Translations under genes and position numbers: made by a program | Notes under the pieces: generated by a model | Database searches by the model: none | What the model saw: the letters and a program-made list of their open reading frames with translations, nothing else | What the model was told of the DNA's origin: nothing | Assembly (NCBI GenBank): GCA_947650285.1 | Contig: CANTFL010001452.1 | Span: 124,001 to 188,000 of the forward strand | DNA: 64,000 nucleotides | From: Hyaloperonospora brassicae | Taxonomy: Eukaryota > Oomycota > Peronosporomycetes > Peronosporales > Peronosporaceae | Direction: 5' to 3' | Shown here: positions 47,292-56,416 of the stretch, one piece after another | Layout: every line of letters begins with the position of its first letter | Position numbering within the stretch: position 1 is the stretch's first letter

Positions 47292-48564
47292 TGTGGTGGA
47301 GTGGTCATCGCTCTTTTGAGGAGTCGATCCCAACTCTCCACTGGCGCCCGGACGACCGACTAACGGAGGGGGTACTCCGATTCCTTGTTCTTGGTAGCCT
47401 TCCTCACCTTGGGTACTCGTCGGTGGGGCGGGTTGCACTATTCCAGGTGGACTCGTGTCAATGGAAAACTCGACCGTGTTTGTGATGGGTTAGAGGCTCG
47501 ATCACGGTGTGGAAATCTTCACACCACGATCGGGGTTGGTGTGATTACGTGTAATTCGTCACGCGATCACTTGCATGCTTGTGGGGTGCTCGATATGAGT
47601 CACCCTGATCTGTAACAGATCGCCTTTTCCAAATGTAGACCTCGGTTCGCGAGCCTTCTGACCACTTGGGCCGTCTCGCGATCTTGGGTCCTCAACCACA
47701 AAGGGTTTCCTGCTTCCAGTCGCAGTTGGGGTGTTGTTTGAGAGATCTTGATCCCTGGCCAAACAATCCAGGGATATCACTTGATTAAAGTATGTGACCT
47801 TTCCTTGACGTCGGGTGGCCAATGATCCACCCGGAGGAGAAGTCGACACGTGTACTTTGAAGCAAATTGAACTCTGTTTAATGTTTACTAATCAGAACCA
47901 ACAGCCCTATCCCTATCCCCATGTCTTGGACATCGTTTGCCACATGTCTCTCTTTCTAGACGGTAGCGATCTTTAACTTGCGCGGCCTACACCTGATATA
48001 CTTGTCTGATTGCGATCACATACCTGATCAATGATCGCGATCACCTACCTGACCAATGATCCCGATCTCGATCGCTTCCTGACCGCGATCACCTTGCTGA
48101 TCGCGGATCACATGATGTGCTCTACACCAACTTGATCGCGATCACCTACCTGATCAATGATCACGATCTCGATCGCTTCCTGATCGCGATCGCCTTGCTG
48201 ATCGTGGATCACATGGTGTGCTCCACACCAACTCGATCGCGATCACATATCTGACCACTGATCACGATCGCGATCGCATACCTGATCACTAATCACGATC
48301 TCAATCGCCATCTTGATCGCGATTGCCTTGCTGATCGCGATTCCCTTGTTGATCGACTGATCGCCAACGTTACCCTTCGCCTCATACTTTGATCCGAAAA
48401 TCGCAGGTTCTAACCTGCCCGATCTGATATCCATTTTAGTCTGACTGTCCAATGGACGCGATCTGACCAGATGTGGGACCGGGCCGTCAACCGTTAACTG
48501 GCTCGGACATAACGGGAATGCGATCAGTTCCTCTATAGCAAATTTTCGTCGTCGCTTTACCACA
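47292..48564 (-). repeat. Solo LTR inserted in the gag of the older Gypsy
   Basis: It begins TGTGGTGGAGTGG and ends CGCTTTACCACA, as do the LTRs of the nested element. It shares the ordered blocks CGGAGGGGGTACTCC, TCACCTTGGGTACTCGTCGG and GGCGGGTT, but is clearly diverged overall, so it belongs to a related family. It is flanked by AGAG on both sides (47288-47291 and 48565-48568), a 4-bp target duplication. Removing it joins the gag reading frame (HQQGS to QQTEQ). No internal region or second LTR is adjacent. Confidence 0.78.
47990..48370. repeat. GATC-rich minisatellite inside the solo LTR
   Basis: About three imperfect units of 100-115 bp are made of GATCGCGATCACCTACCTGATCA, CGATCTCGATCGCTTCCTGA and GGATCACATGATGTGCTC-type blocks. 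The palindrome GATCGCGATC recurs many times. It sits in the U3 part of the LTR, in the same place as the minisatellite of the nested element's LTR. Confidence 0.85.
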
Positions 48565-48618
48565 AGAGCCTTGCTGGTGAATTAAGGCTATATTTCTCTC
48601 TTTCGGCGAGGACTTCAT
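48565..48618 (-). pseudogene. Older Gypsy gag N-terminus
   Basis: On the minus strand, ATG 48618 opens MKSSPKERNIALIHQQGS, which joins in frame to QQTEQLRALGAQ at 47287 if the solo LTR and one AGAG copy are removed. It is a short fragment; the start is inferred from this continuity only. Confidence 0.5.
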
Positions 48619-49446
48619 TTTGGATGAACCTGGCTATAGCGGCATGTTGTTGGTATCTGTCAAGAGACTAACATGGCGATAATGGCGGTTTCGCCTACTA
48701 TAGAGCTTATACGCCCGACCCAATTCATTCGATGTCATTCAAATGGTCAAAGCCTTCACGCGTGGCGTGAAAGCTTTCCTCCTCATTCAACGTGTTCATG
48801 TCTGAATAGTATTTCAAAGATTATCAAGGAAGTGGCTCGTTCAGCATAAGCCTTCCTCTTGCGGGGGCTGCGATATATTCGCTGACCCCTCCCCCTTGAT
48901 GATTAATCTTGTCAGAATAATTTCGATTTATCACGGCCGCATGCAATGATTTAAATGATACGGGAAGGAACTTTGCCGGTTCGCTGATCACACTATTACA
49001 ACTAGGTTCCACTTTGTAGCGGTCTGGTACAACTGAGTCCAAATTCGGTTTTGGCCGATCATCCAGTTTATTTTTTACAACCCCTCATGACATCGTTACA
49101 ATCATTAGATAGCCGCATTTATTCAATACTGTATATGGCACATATTTTACCGGATCAATATGCGTACTATAATGTAATCTGCTTATAAATACGGGATGAG
49201 GTACCTGTGAATCAGCGCTACGGCTTTCCTTTGTCTTACGTCATATGGTTTCCAATTAAATCTACACTTCGATGGCTTACAATGGAGAAATTTATTGTCG
49301 ACCACCCGTAATTTCAATCGAACCGCAAGTGTTACAATCTAACGCCTCACTTCTTTCGTATGTGTCTGCGAGAGTCATTATTGTATCATAGGATACGAAT
49401 TTTTTATGCATCGGCGAGCGTACGCTGCGGTCATGTAACAAAAGCG
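48619..49446. other. Unassigned sequence, possibly leader or 5' LTR of the older Gypsy
   Basis: No open frame of note. CGTTACA at 49095-49101 resembles the terminus of the LTR at 27726. A 5' LTR of the older element would be expected here, but similarity to 27400-27726 was not evident by eye. A purine-rich minus-strand stretch AAGGGGGAGGGG is present near 48887-48898. Confidence 0.35.
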
Positions 49447-49754
49447 TGTTAGAACGCAGTAATGCACTTGGTGCAAAGTAGGTGGAAGTAAAAGTGAAAT
49501 ATATTGAGTGTTTAGCATGACCTTCCTCAACACTACGATATGTATGACCAGACGAAACGAAACTGCAACTTGACCATAACAAGTCACATATGACGTCCGT
49601 CTCTCGCAGTCCCATGTGTCAACCTGTCACATGGCGACCGTCTCTCGTGGTCCCATATGTCACCCTGTCACATGGCGACCAGCCAATCAGGTGACACCGT
49701 ACCATGGTATAGTACTTGAACCTAGAAACCCGTCAAAGACGATAGTTTCTAACA
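49447..49754 (-). repeat. 3' LTR of the Copia element
   Basis: 308 bp. It contains two copies of the CATGGCGACC...GTCTCTC/GGTCCCATATGTCACCCTGTCA type block. Its first six bases (minus strand TGTTAG) supply the last codon and stop codon of pol. Confidence 0.95.
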
Positions 49755-51235
49755 CTCCTCCTCGGTGTTAGCCTGTTTAATCTTCAACTTGAGCAAGGCT
49801 CTCAACTCTTCCATCCTGGGTGCCGGCAACGAATTCGTCAGTATGTCGGCCACCATGTCCTCTGACCGCACGAATCGAGGCACCACAGTCCCTTCCTGGG
49901 TGTGATAACAGATGAACTTAAAACGTATGTCTACGTGCTTGGCGCTCGAGGTACTTTTCTCTGACTCGAGCTGTTTGATTGCCGCTTGGTTGTCGATCCA
50001 CATCGGCATCGGCTCACGCACTTGTATCTTCAGCTCGCATAGTAGTTCCTTCGTGCCAAGCAACTCGCGGCCAGCTTGCGAGGCAGAGATAAACTCGGCT
50101 TCCATCGTGCTTAACGATACGCCTGATTGTTTCTTGCACTGCCACAAAATCACAGCACCATTCACAGTCAGTACACATCCCGAAATTGACTTACGATCGG
50201 CCTTATCCGCAGCGAAGTCAGCGTCGCTCCAGCATTCGACCCGAAAATCTTCTGATGTAAGCCCATCATCGTCCAAGTGTAGCTTCAAATTCTTGGACAT
50301 CTTTAGATATCGCAAGATGCGCTTCGCGGTCTTCCAATCTCGGAGAGTCGGCTTGTGCGTTCTCCTTGTCGCCTTGTGCACGGCAAAGCAGATGTCTGGA
50401 CGCGTGCATCTCGCTATCCATAGCAGACTACCCACCAGTGACTGAAAAGACTTCATGCTCGGGTCGCCCTTTGCTGCTCGTGCTGGTAAGTACGCAGCGT
50501 CGTCTTCGGCGTCCATGTTGCACTCGTCTCCGATAGGTGTGCGTACCCGTTCGACGACTCCATACCGAAGTCTCCCAACAGCAAATCGATTGTCGGTTAT
50601 TGGTCCAAGACGTAGCCACTTGAACCGTCAAGTTCAATCCGTAGTCCAAGGAATTTGTTCACAATTCCCAGATCCTTGATGGATAGAGAGGCCATGTACT
50701 TGAAGAACTCGTCGACATCACTTAGTCTAGTGCCTGTAACCAACAGGTCGTCCACGTAAACACCCACCACCGTGCATATCATGCCCTTGTACTTGAAGTA
50801 CAAGCACATGTCCGTGGTGCATTGCTGATATCCACTTTCTCGTAGCTTGGAGTCAAGTAATTTGCTCCATAGTCGTCCAGCTTGTTTAAGTCCGTACAGC
50901 GATTTCTTCAGCAACAATGCTAGGTCGTTCGGGGTCTTCACATTCAGGTCCTTCATCTCTTTTTCCTTCACTGCCATTCCCTTCGGCACCTTCATGTAAA
51001 TGTCTAGGTGCTCTTCCTTTTCAGCCTTGACGTACGCATTTGGTACATCACCATGACGAGCTGGCACGTTCCAGCGTCTCGAGAGTACCAGGATCAGCTT
51101 GACCGTGCCCAGATCCATGACCGCTGCGAACGTGAGAGTATAGTCTACTCCAAACACTTGTTCGTTTCCGCAGACGACCAGGCGAGCCTTGTATCGCTCG
51201 ATGTCCCCGTTTGCGTCGGTCTTCGTCTTGTAGAC
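49749..51235 (-). pseudogene. Copia pol: reverse transcriptase and RNase H, broken
   Basis: The reverse transcriptase begins with VYKTKTDANGDIERYKARLV, continues with FGVDYTLTFAAVMDLGTVKLIL and LYGLKQAGRLWSKLL, and keeps the catalytic VYVDDLLVTG. A TAA at 50597 breaks YVLDQ-PTIDLLL. Near 50560 one base is missing, and the frame resumes at VRTPIGDECN. RNase H is at 49749-50516: CWSDADFAADKADRKSISG, STMEAEFISAS and WIDNQAAIKQLES, with KHVDIRFKFI at the end. The stop TAG is formed by the LTR. Confidence 0.93.
49755..49765 (-). other. Polypurine tract of the Copia element, within pol
   Basis: The minus strand reads CCGAGGAGGAG directly before the LTR start TGTTAG. The tract also encodes the Glu-Glu-Glu at the end of pol. 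Confidence 0.7.
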
Positions 51236-54200
51236 TCACTTGTTGTGCAGAACATGTGCACCCTTAGGCGGCACTACAACCGTCCAAACATCGTTTGACT
51301 TCAAGGCATCTAGCTCTTCATTCATAGCGACTTGCCACTGTTCACGGTGATCGCTGTTGATGGCTTCGCCGTAGTGCTTCGGGTCTTGCACAATGACCGC
51401 ATTTACGACGTCGCGCCGGTCGACAGGTTGTTCGGTTGAGGCTTCTTCAATCTCTCGCTTGCTCGTGGACCTTGTACGATGTTGATCCCTCGTCCAAACC
51501 GACCGTCGTCCTTTGTGTTTCCTTGTAAGTCGTTCCTTGACGTTTCGTTGTCTTATAGTGTCCGTCCGACAGTCCAAAAGTGACTCCTCCTGACGGTCGG
51601 TTGCGTTCAGGTCGGGTCCGTGTTCCGCGTCTCGAACATCCTTTGGAGCTTCGATATTTCGAACTTGTTGCGTCACTGCAACTACCTTGTCCTTGGGGAT
51701 GTACACCTTGTATCCCTTCGTCTCAGCACCCTTTCCAATGATGATACCTGCTTTACCACGTTCTCCGAGTGATTTATTCTTGGCGTCGACGTGCACCGTG
51801 CATGTCGATCCGAAGGCGACAATGTCTTTAAGCGCAGGCACCTTGTTCGTAAGAATCTCCATTGGAGACGCTCCTCGTAGGTTGGCCTTGGTCCTACTTC
51901 GATTTAGTATGAATGACGCGTACTCGGCAGCGTCACCCCAGAATGTCTTCGGTAAGTTTGAAGCGAATAGCATGCTTCGAACCATATTCACAATGGTTCG
52001 ATGCATCCGCTCAGCCCTGCCATTACTGGCTTGATTTCGAGCCTCGCTCACTTGACGGGACACACCAGTTGTCGAGTAAAATCCATCCAGGGTCTTGTAT
52101 TCACCTTCCCCGTCCGTGCGCAGTACGTGAATCTTGCAGTTGAACTCGCGCTCGAAGCTCACCAAGAAGTGCTTGAACTTGAGGGCGGCAGCATCCTTGG
52201 TCTTGGACAAAAAAATGCGACAGTAATTTGATCTGTGGTCGATGAAGTTGACCAAATAGCGATTACCCAAGCGATCACGCGGGGTCATCGGACCTTTGAG
52301 GTCGGAACATATCACTCCTCCTATCACGTCGATAGGGGAATTGGCTCCTGTATCCTTCCTTGACTGTGTCACTTTGCTCTGTTTTCCTTGGGCACAAGCC
52401 ATGCACTTCGCACGTTTCGTATCCGTCAGCCTTATGCCCGAGCCTGGGTCTTTGGCCATCTTGACAATAGTTTCAACACATAGGTGCCCCGGTCGGCGAT
52501 GAAATTGCATCATGGTACCACACTGAACATCCGAGTCGAATTCATATTCAGGTGAATTGAGAACAGCCATCATCCCCTCTTGTGGCGTGTCAATAATGCC
52601 CATCCTGTGGTGTTGCACTGCAATGACCAGTACGTTGTTACACCGCTCCACATCCATGACTGGGACACCACCAATTCCTGAGGTCAACACACGCTTCCCT
52701 CTTCGGTACTCCAGTACGCAACCCTTAGCCTCAAGCTTTCCATAGGAGAGTATGTTCCTCTCGAGGTTTTCCGCGTATTGCACGTCGAGGAGCGTCACCG
52801 AATTCATCACTCCGAGTGCGAGGACTTTAATCTCAACAGTTCCTTGATGGGTGATTCGCAGCACACTTCCATCGGAGGCTGCGGTCAGACATTCCTTTTG
52901 GCAAGGAGTAGGGCTGATGAGGAGGCTGAGATCGTTAAATAAATGACGGCTAGATCCAGTGTCGAGTATCCACTGACTCTCATGTATACCCGTGCTGCCG
53001 TCAATTGTGAAAACGAAGTTCGCTCTCGGGTCCTTTTTCTTCCTTTGCTGAGGACACATCGCCCTGATATGTCCTACTTCTCCGCACAGGTAACATGACC
53101 GATTGTCGCTTCGCTCTTGGCTCTTGTGTTTGATCTTCGCCTTCGCATCTTTTGGAGCCTCCACGACGTTGACGACGTCCCGTCCGAGGTTCTTGGCGTG
53201 CGTGTCCACCTCAGTAGACTGCGCAAATTGCGCCGATTTCTCAGCTTGACGCAGATGGTCCACTCGATGAATGTTTAATTTGGACAACATTGTCGTGCGC
53301 ATCTGCGGATCGGCATAGTGTACAATGTTGTCCAGCACCAAGCTGTCTGCACCGCCGCAGGCATCGCTGACAGCTGTGAGGTACAAAAAATGGTCTGTCC
53401 AGCTTCTGTGCGATGCCTTGGGTGCCGTGAAGAGCTTCATGCTTTGCGCCGGCGATATCTTGGTGCTAAAGGTTTGCAACAATCGTTGCATTGCATGCTC
53501 CAAGGTTTGGATTTCGTACCACCAGGTCTCGACCTGCCGACGGTAGAACGTCTGGGCCTTGCCTCCCAGGTGTTGTCCAAGGACATCAACCTTGATGTCC
53601 TCTGGCCATCCAAAGCCGCACGCGCGCTCCGCGAAATCGATTTGGCGGACAAATTCTTTGCCCCATTCAAGGAACCCGCTACCCAGACCATGGTAGAGTT
53701 CCTTGCCGTCAAAAGGTTAAATCGCGAGATTCAGTTGACGCGCGTCCGGCATCCCTGCAGCTTGCTGTCCAGGGTGAACATACATCCCGTTCGGCATACC
53801 CACACCAGGGGTCAAGCCCGCAGGTATCTCTTGCCTAGGTTGTGCTGGTCCTGGTGTCGGACCCATGTTGACGTCCGCCACGACCGGGTTCACTGGTCGT
53901 TCGTCACCATATCCTTGCATTTGATGTCTTGCCCCGAAATATGTCGCTGGCGACACATACGGGGACCTTTTGGGAGGAGGGGTGTGCTCCAAAGCCTGGA
54001 GGGTCATTCCCGCTCCTACTCCCAGGGCCGAGCCAAAAACTAACTCTGGTGACCCCTGCCGGTCCTTGCCACCTTGCTTGTTTTGAAAGACCTCCATCCG
54101 ATTCATCCGTTCGAATAGGTCCCCGAGCATGGCTAGCAGTTGGTCCATCGCCCCTCTGGGCGCTGCCGACTTTTCTTCCAGGTGGCCGTCGGTAGCCGTG

Positions 54201-54271
54201 TTGGAAACACCGACGATCACAGTAGGTGCAGCTTGATCGGCCGCACCCGCAGGGCGCTTAGTTGGGCTCAT
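51236..54271 (-). pseudogene. Copia gag, protease and integrase, broken
   Basis: ATG 54271 is 4 nt after the 5' LTR and opens a frame in register down to 51236. gag is interrupted by a TAA at 53717 after the Pro/Gly-rich N-terminus. It continues PFDGKELYHGLGSGFLEWG and MKLFTAPKASHRSWTDHFLYL, and has the zinc knuckle CYLCGEVGHIRAMC near 53060-53100. The protease has WILDTGSSRHLFND near 52950-52990. The integrase has HRRPGHLC...CMAC, then GVICSDLKGPM, VLRTDGEGEY and GRAERMHRT, giving the DDE residues. A TGA at 51236 replaces the Trp of NKWVYKTK at the start of reverse transcriptase. Confidence 0.94.
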
Positions 54272-54275
54272 AACC
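54261..54275 (-). promoter_or_regulatory. Copia primer-binding site, complementary to the anticodon arm of initiator tRNA-Met
   Basis: Directly after the 5' LTR the minus strand reads GGTTATGAGCCCAAC. Its complement GGGCTCATAACC is the anticodon-loop region of an initiator tRNA-Met (anticodon CAT), not a tRNA 3' end. Drosophila copia is known to prime with a half-tRNA-iMet at the same place. The ATG in the middle of this site is the gag start codon. Confidence 0.75.
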
Positions 54276-54624
54276 TGTTAGAACGCAGTAATGCACTTGG
54301 TGCAAAGTAGGTGGAAGTAAAAGTGAAATATATTGAGTGTTTAGCATGACCTTCCTCAACACTACGATATGTATGACCAGACAAAACGAAACTGCAACTT
54401 GACCATAACAAGTCACATATGACGTCCGTCTCTCGCAGTCCCATGTGTCAACCTGTCACATGGCGACCGTCTCTCGTGGTCCCATATGTCACCCTGTCAC
54501 ATGGCGACCGTCTCTCGTGGTCCCATATGTCACCCTGTCACATGGCGACCAGCCAATCAGGTGACACCGTACCATGGTATAGTACTTGAACCTAGAAACC
54601 TGTCAAAGACGATAGTTTCTAACA
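54276..54624 (-). repeat. 5' LTR of the Copia element
   Basis: 349 bp; 41 bp longer than the other LTR because the block GACCGTCTCTCGTGGTCCCA...CACATGGC occurs once more (about 54466-54547 holds two copies). Other differences are few (for example AGACAAAACG versus AGACGAAACG). Confidence 0.95.
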
Positions 54625-54835
54625 AAGCGTGTATGAAGCGTCATCCAAAGGACGTGCAGACATGACCCTAGAAAATGATACTCGCTTTTAATACTCGCTT
54701 TTGCTCGCTTTTACTACAACACCACGAAAATTTGGCGCACCCGTTGTCCCTTCCGATTTAGCCGATATGCAAAGCTTTTTGACAGGCTCATTCATCCACT
54801 AGTATGACGAATTCGTGGTGCTAGACGTCGTCGTC

Positions 54836-56102
54836 AAGTATTGTCGCTTATCACAGCAATTTTATTGGCGTCTCCGTTATGTACGGTCGGGTCAGAATTG
54901 GGCGTGGCGGCAGCATTATCTCTTCGGCATCCCCCCCAATTCGTTATGAATATGACTGGGTCACTGTGAGTCGGGGTTGCGTCGTGGGAGCTCGCAGGAA
55001 TTCACTAGAGGAGAGAGACGGAAGGGTGCAGTTACGCCAGGGCTCCGATGGGCTGCATTGGTTGTTTCAAGACGGCCTACCCGAGCTCCACACGGCGTCG
55101 GACGGTGACAGCCAGCGATGGGCTACGCACATCCGGCAGCACGGCGTGGTCTTTTATGCTCACCCAAGTCACCACCACTTTGCGTGGGGAGTACCCGAAA
55201 CGGTTCCTAATGGAGCTCTCCGTCAGGCTATTTTGCACCGGGCTTTCTCGCTGCACAAACACCGACTAACTCGGCCTTTACTACCCTTATTGGAGCGGCT
55301 AGATGCAGTCTATCGAGAGGATTCGTGGCTAAGGGCGGCGGCGCATCAGCAACCATCCCAACTTTGGAAACATGATAACGGACTCTCCGACTATCAAGTT
55401 TGGACGGCGTATCGAGTCGCCACCAAGCAGCTAAATTTTCATCATGCCGGGCGGGCTGCCGACCCCAGCTGCCGGGCCCTGCCTACGTGTCACGGGGTGC
55501 CCGAAACGTCGAGGCACGTCTTTTGGGATTGTCAGAAGGCGCGGGCGTGCTGGGCTAAGTTCATCAGCCATTGGATCGGCGCTTCTGTGTCGAGTGCGGT
55601 AGTCCATAGTTGTCTCAGCAACTGTGCGAATCGACAGGCTCCGGCGATCCCGGCGTTTCAGCGGTCTCGGTTGCTCGAGCGGTTTCACGATGATGCCGCA
55701 GCGGGGGAAAAGGTGTGGCGACGGATTTGGTTTTTAATGTGTTCCGTTTGCATTACGCATTTATGGAGCGAGCGCAACGATGCCGTGTTCAGAGGCGTGC
55801 AGTCTACGACGGCTCAAAGTGTCGTCCATTTCTGGACAACCGGCGTCCGTCAATTAACGGCCTTGGCTATGCGTGAGCATAGAGGGGCGTCGACAGTTCT
55901 TCGAGGGGCTCGTTTACATGCCTCCCTTGAACTTTTTACTCTTGAGGCTAGCGGAGTTTCGCTACCACTAGAGAGGTGCCTTGATCCACCGCCGCGACCG
56001 GCGCTGTATTCTAGGCTTAGAAGATTTCAGACTTCTAGCGCGTAACCATCATGTGCAATAGACAGTCATGAATCTCTCTCTCTCTAAGTATTGTCGCTTA
56101 TC
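54836..56102 (+). mobile_element. 5'-truncated LINE with 17-bp target-site duplication
   Basis: The 17-bp sequence AAGTATTGTCGCTTATC is found at 54836-54852 and again at 56086-56102. Between them lies a reading frame with the C-terminal end of a non-LTR reverse transcriptase protein, a short 3' UTR and a (TC)n tail (56073-56085). Truncation at the 5' end, a long target duplication and a simple-sequence tail are marks of target-primed reverse transcription. Confidence 0.88.
54853..56045 (+). pseudogene. LINE ORF2 C-terminal fragment (zinc-binding region after reverse transcriptase)
   Basis: The frame is open from the truncation point to TAA 56045, with a first ATG at 54879 (388 codons). It holds the zinc-binding motif of the zf-RVT type (CRALPTCHGVPETSRHVFWDCQKARACW), followed by a helical region with WSERNDAVFRG. 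The endonuclease and reverse transcriptase domains are missing because of 5' truncation, so it has no known activity. The frame itself has no stop, which together with the perfect target duplication suggests a fairly recent insertion. Confidence 0.8.
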
Positions 56103-56416
56103 TTCAATTTCTATGCACCTGTGAGCCTTTTGAGAGTACCCATTTGTTCTTCTAGCACCTCTTGCTTTCTTACTTATTCCATGCCTAATCTAGTATTCTG
56201 GAGTATTTATCCTAAGAAATAGCGAGCTCTTTGAGGCTAATCGCTTAAAATAGCTCAAATGATCCAAGCATTTGTGTCTGCCCAATCCACAATCGAACGC
56301 CCTGTGCGCTACATCGACACGGCACTTCAGCTTCGTCGCACACAAAACGACTGCTGAACTGTACACTACGAAGTGTACCTACTTACCATTGCAAGTCTCC
56401 GGCTGTACGTGATAGC
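56103..56416 (+). promoter_or_regulatory. Upstream region of the PH-FYVE-PI4K gene
   Basis: A 314-bp gap between the LINE and the start codon, which probably contains the promoter. A perfect inverted repeat GTACACT-ACGA-AGTGTAC is at 56361-56378, 38 bp upstream of the ATG. I do not see a clear oomycete initiator or flanking promoter element, and no TATA box. Confidence 0.4.

Larger units (their letters stand above)
49447..54624 (-). mobile_element. Copia (Ty1) retrotransposon with 5-bp target duplication, non-autonomous
   Basis: LTRs of 308 bp (49447-49754) and 349 bp (54276-54624), both TGTTAG...CTAACA, bound one long gag-pol on the minus strand. The 5-bp sequence AAGCG occurs immediately outside each end (49442-49446 and 54625-54629), a perfect target duplication. 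The LTRs are almost identical apart from one 41-bp repeat unit. gag-pol carries three stops (53717, 51236, 50597) and one frameshift (about 50560), so this copy cannot make its own proteins. The domain order protease-integrase-reverse transcriptase-RNase H defines Copia. Confidence 0.96.

Noticed and set aside
47342..47350. TGGCGCCCG on the plus strand resembling a primer-binding site
   Set aside because: It recurs at the same internal position of three related LTRs (25116, 25308 and 47342) and is on the wrong strand for the flanking minus-strand gag, so it is part of the LTR.
25109..49446. Secreted effector genes (RXLR or Crinkler type)
   Set aside because: No short frame combines a signal peptide with an RXLR-EER or LFLAK-type motif; the frames here are retroelement shadows.
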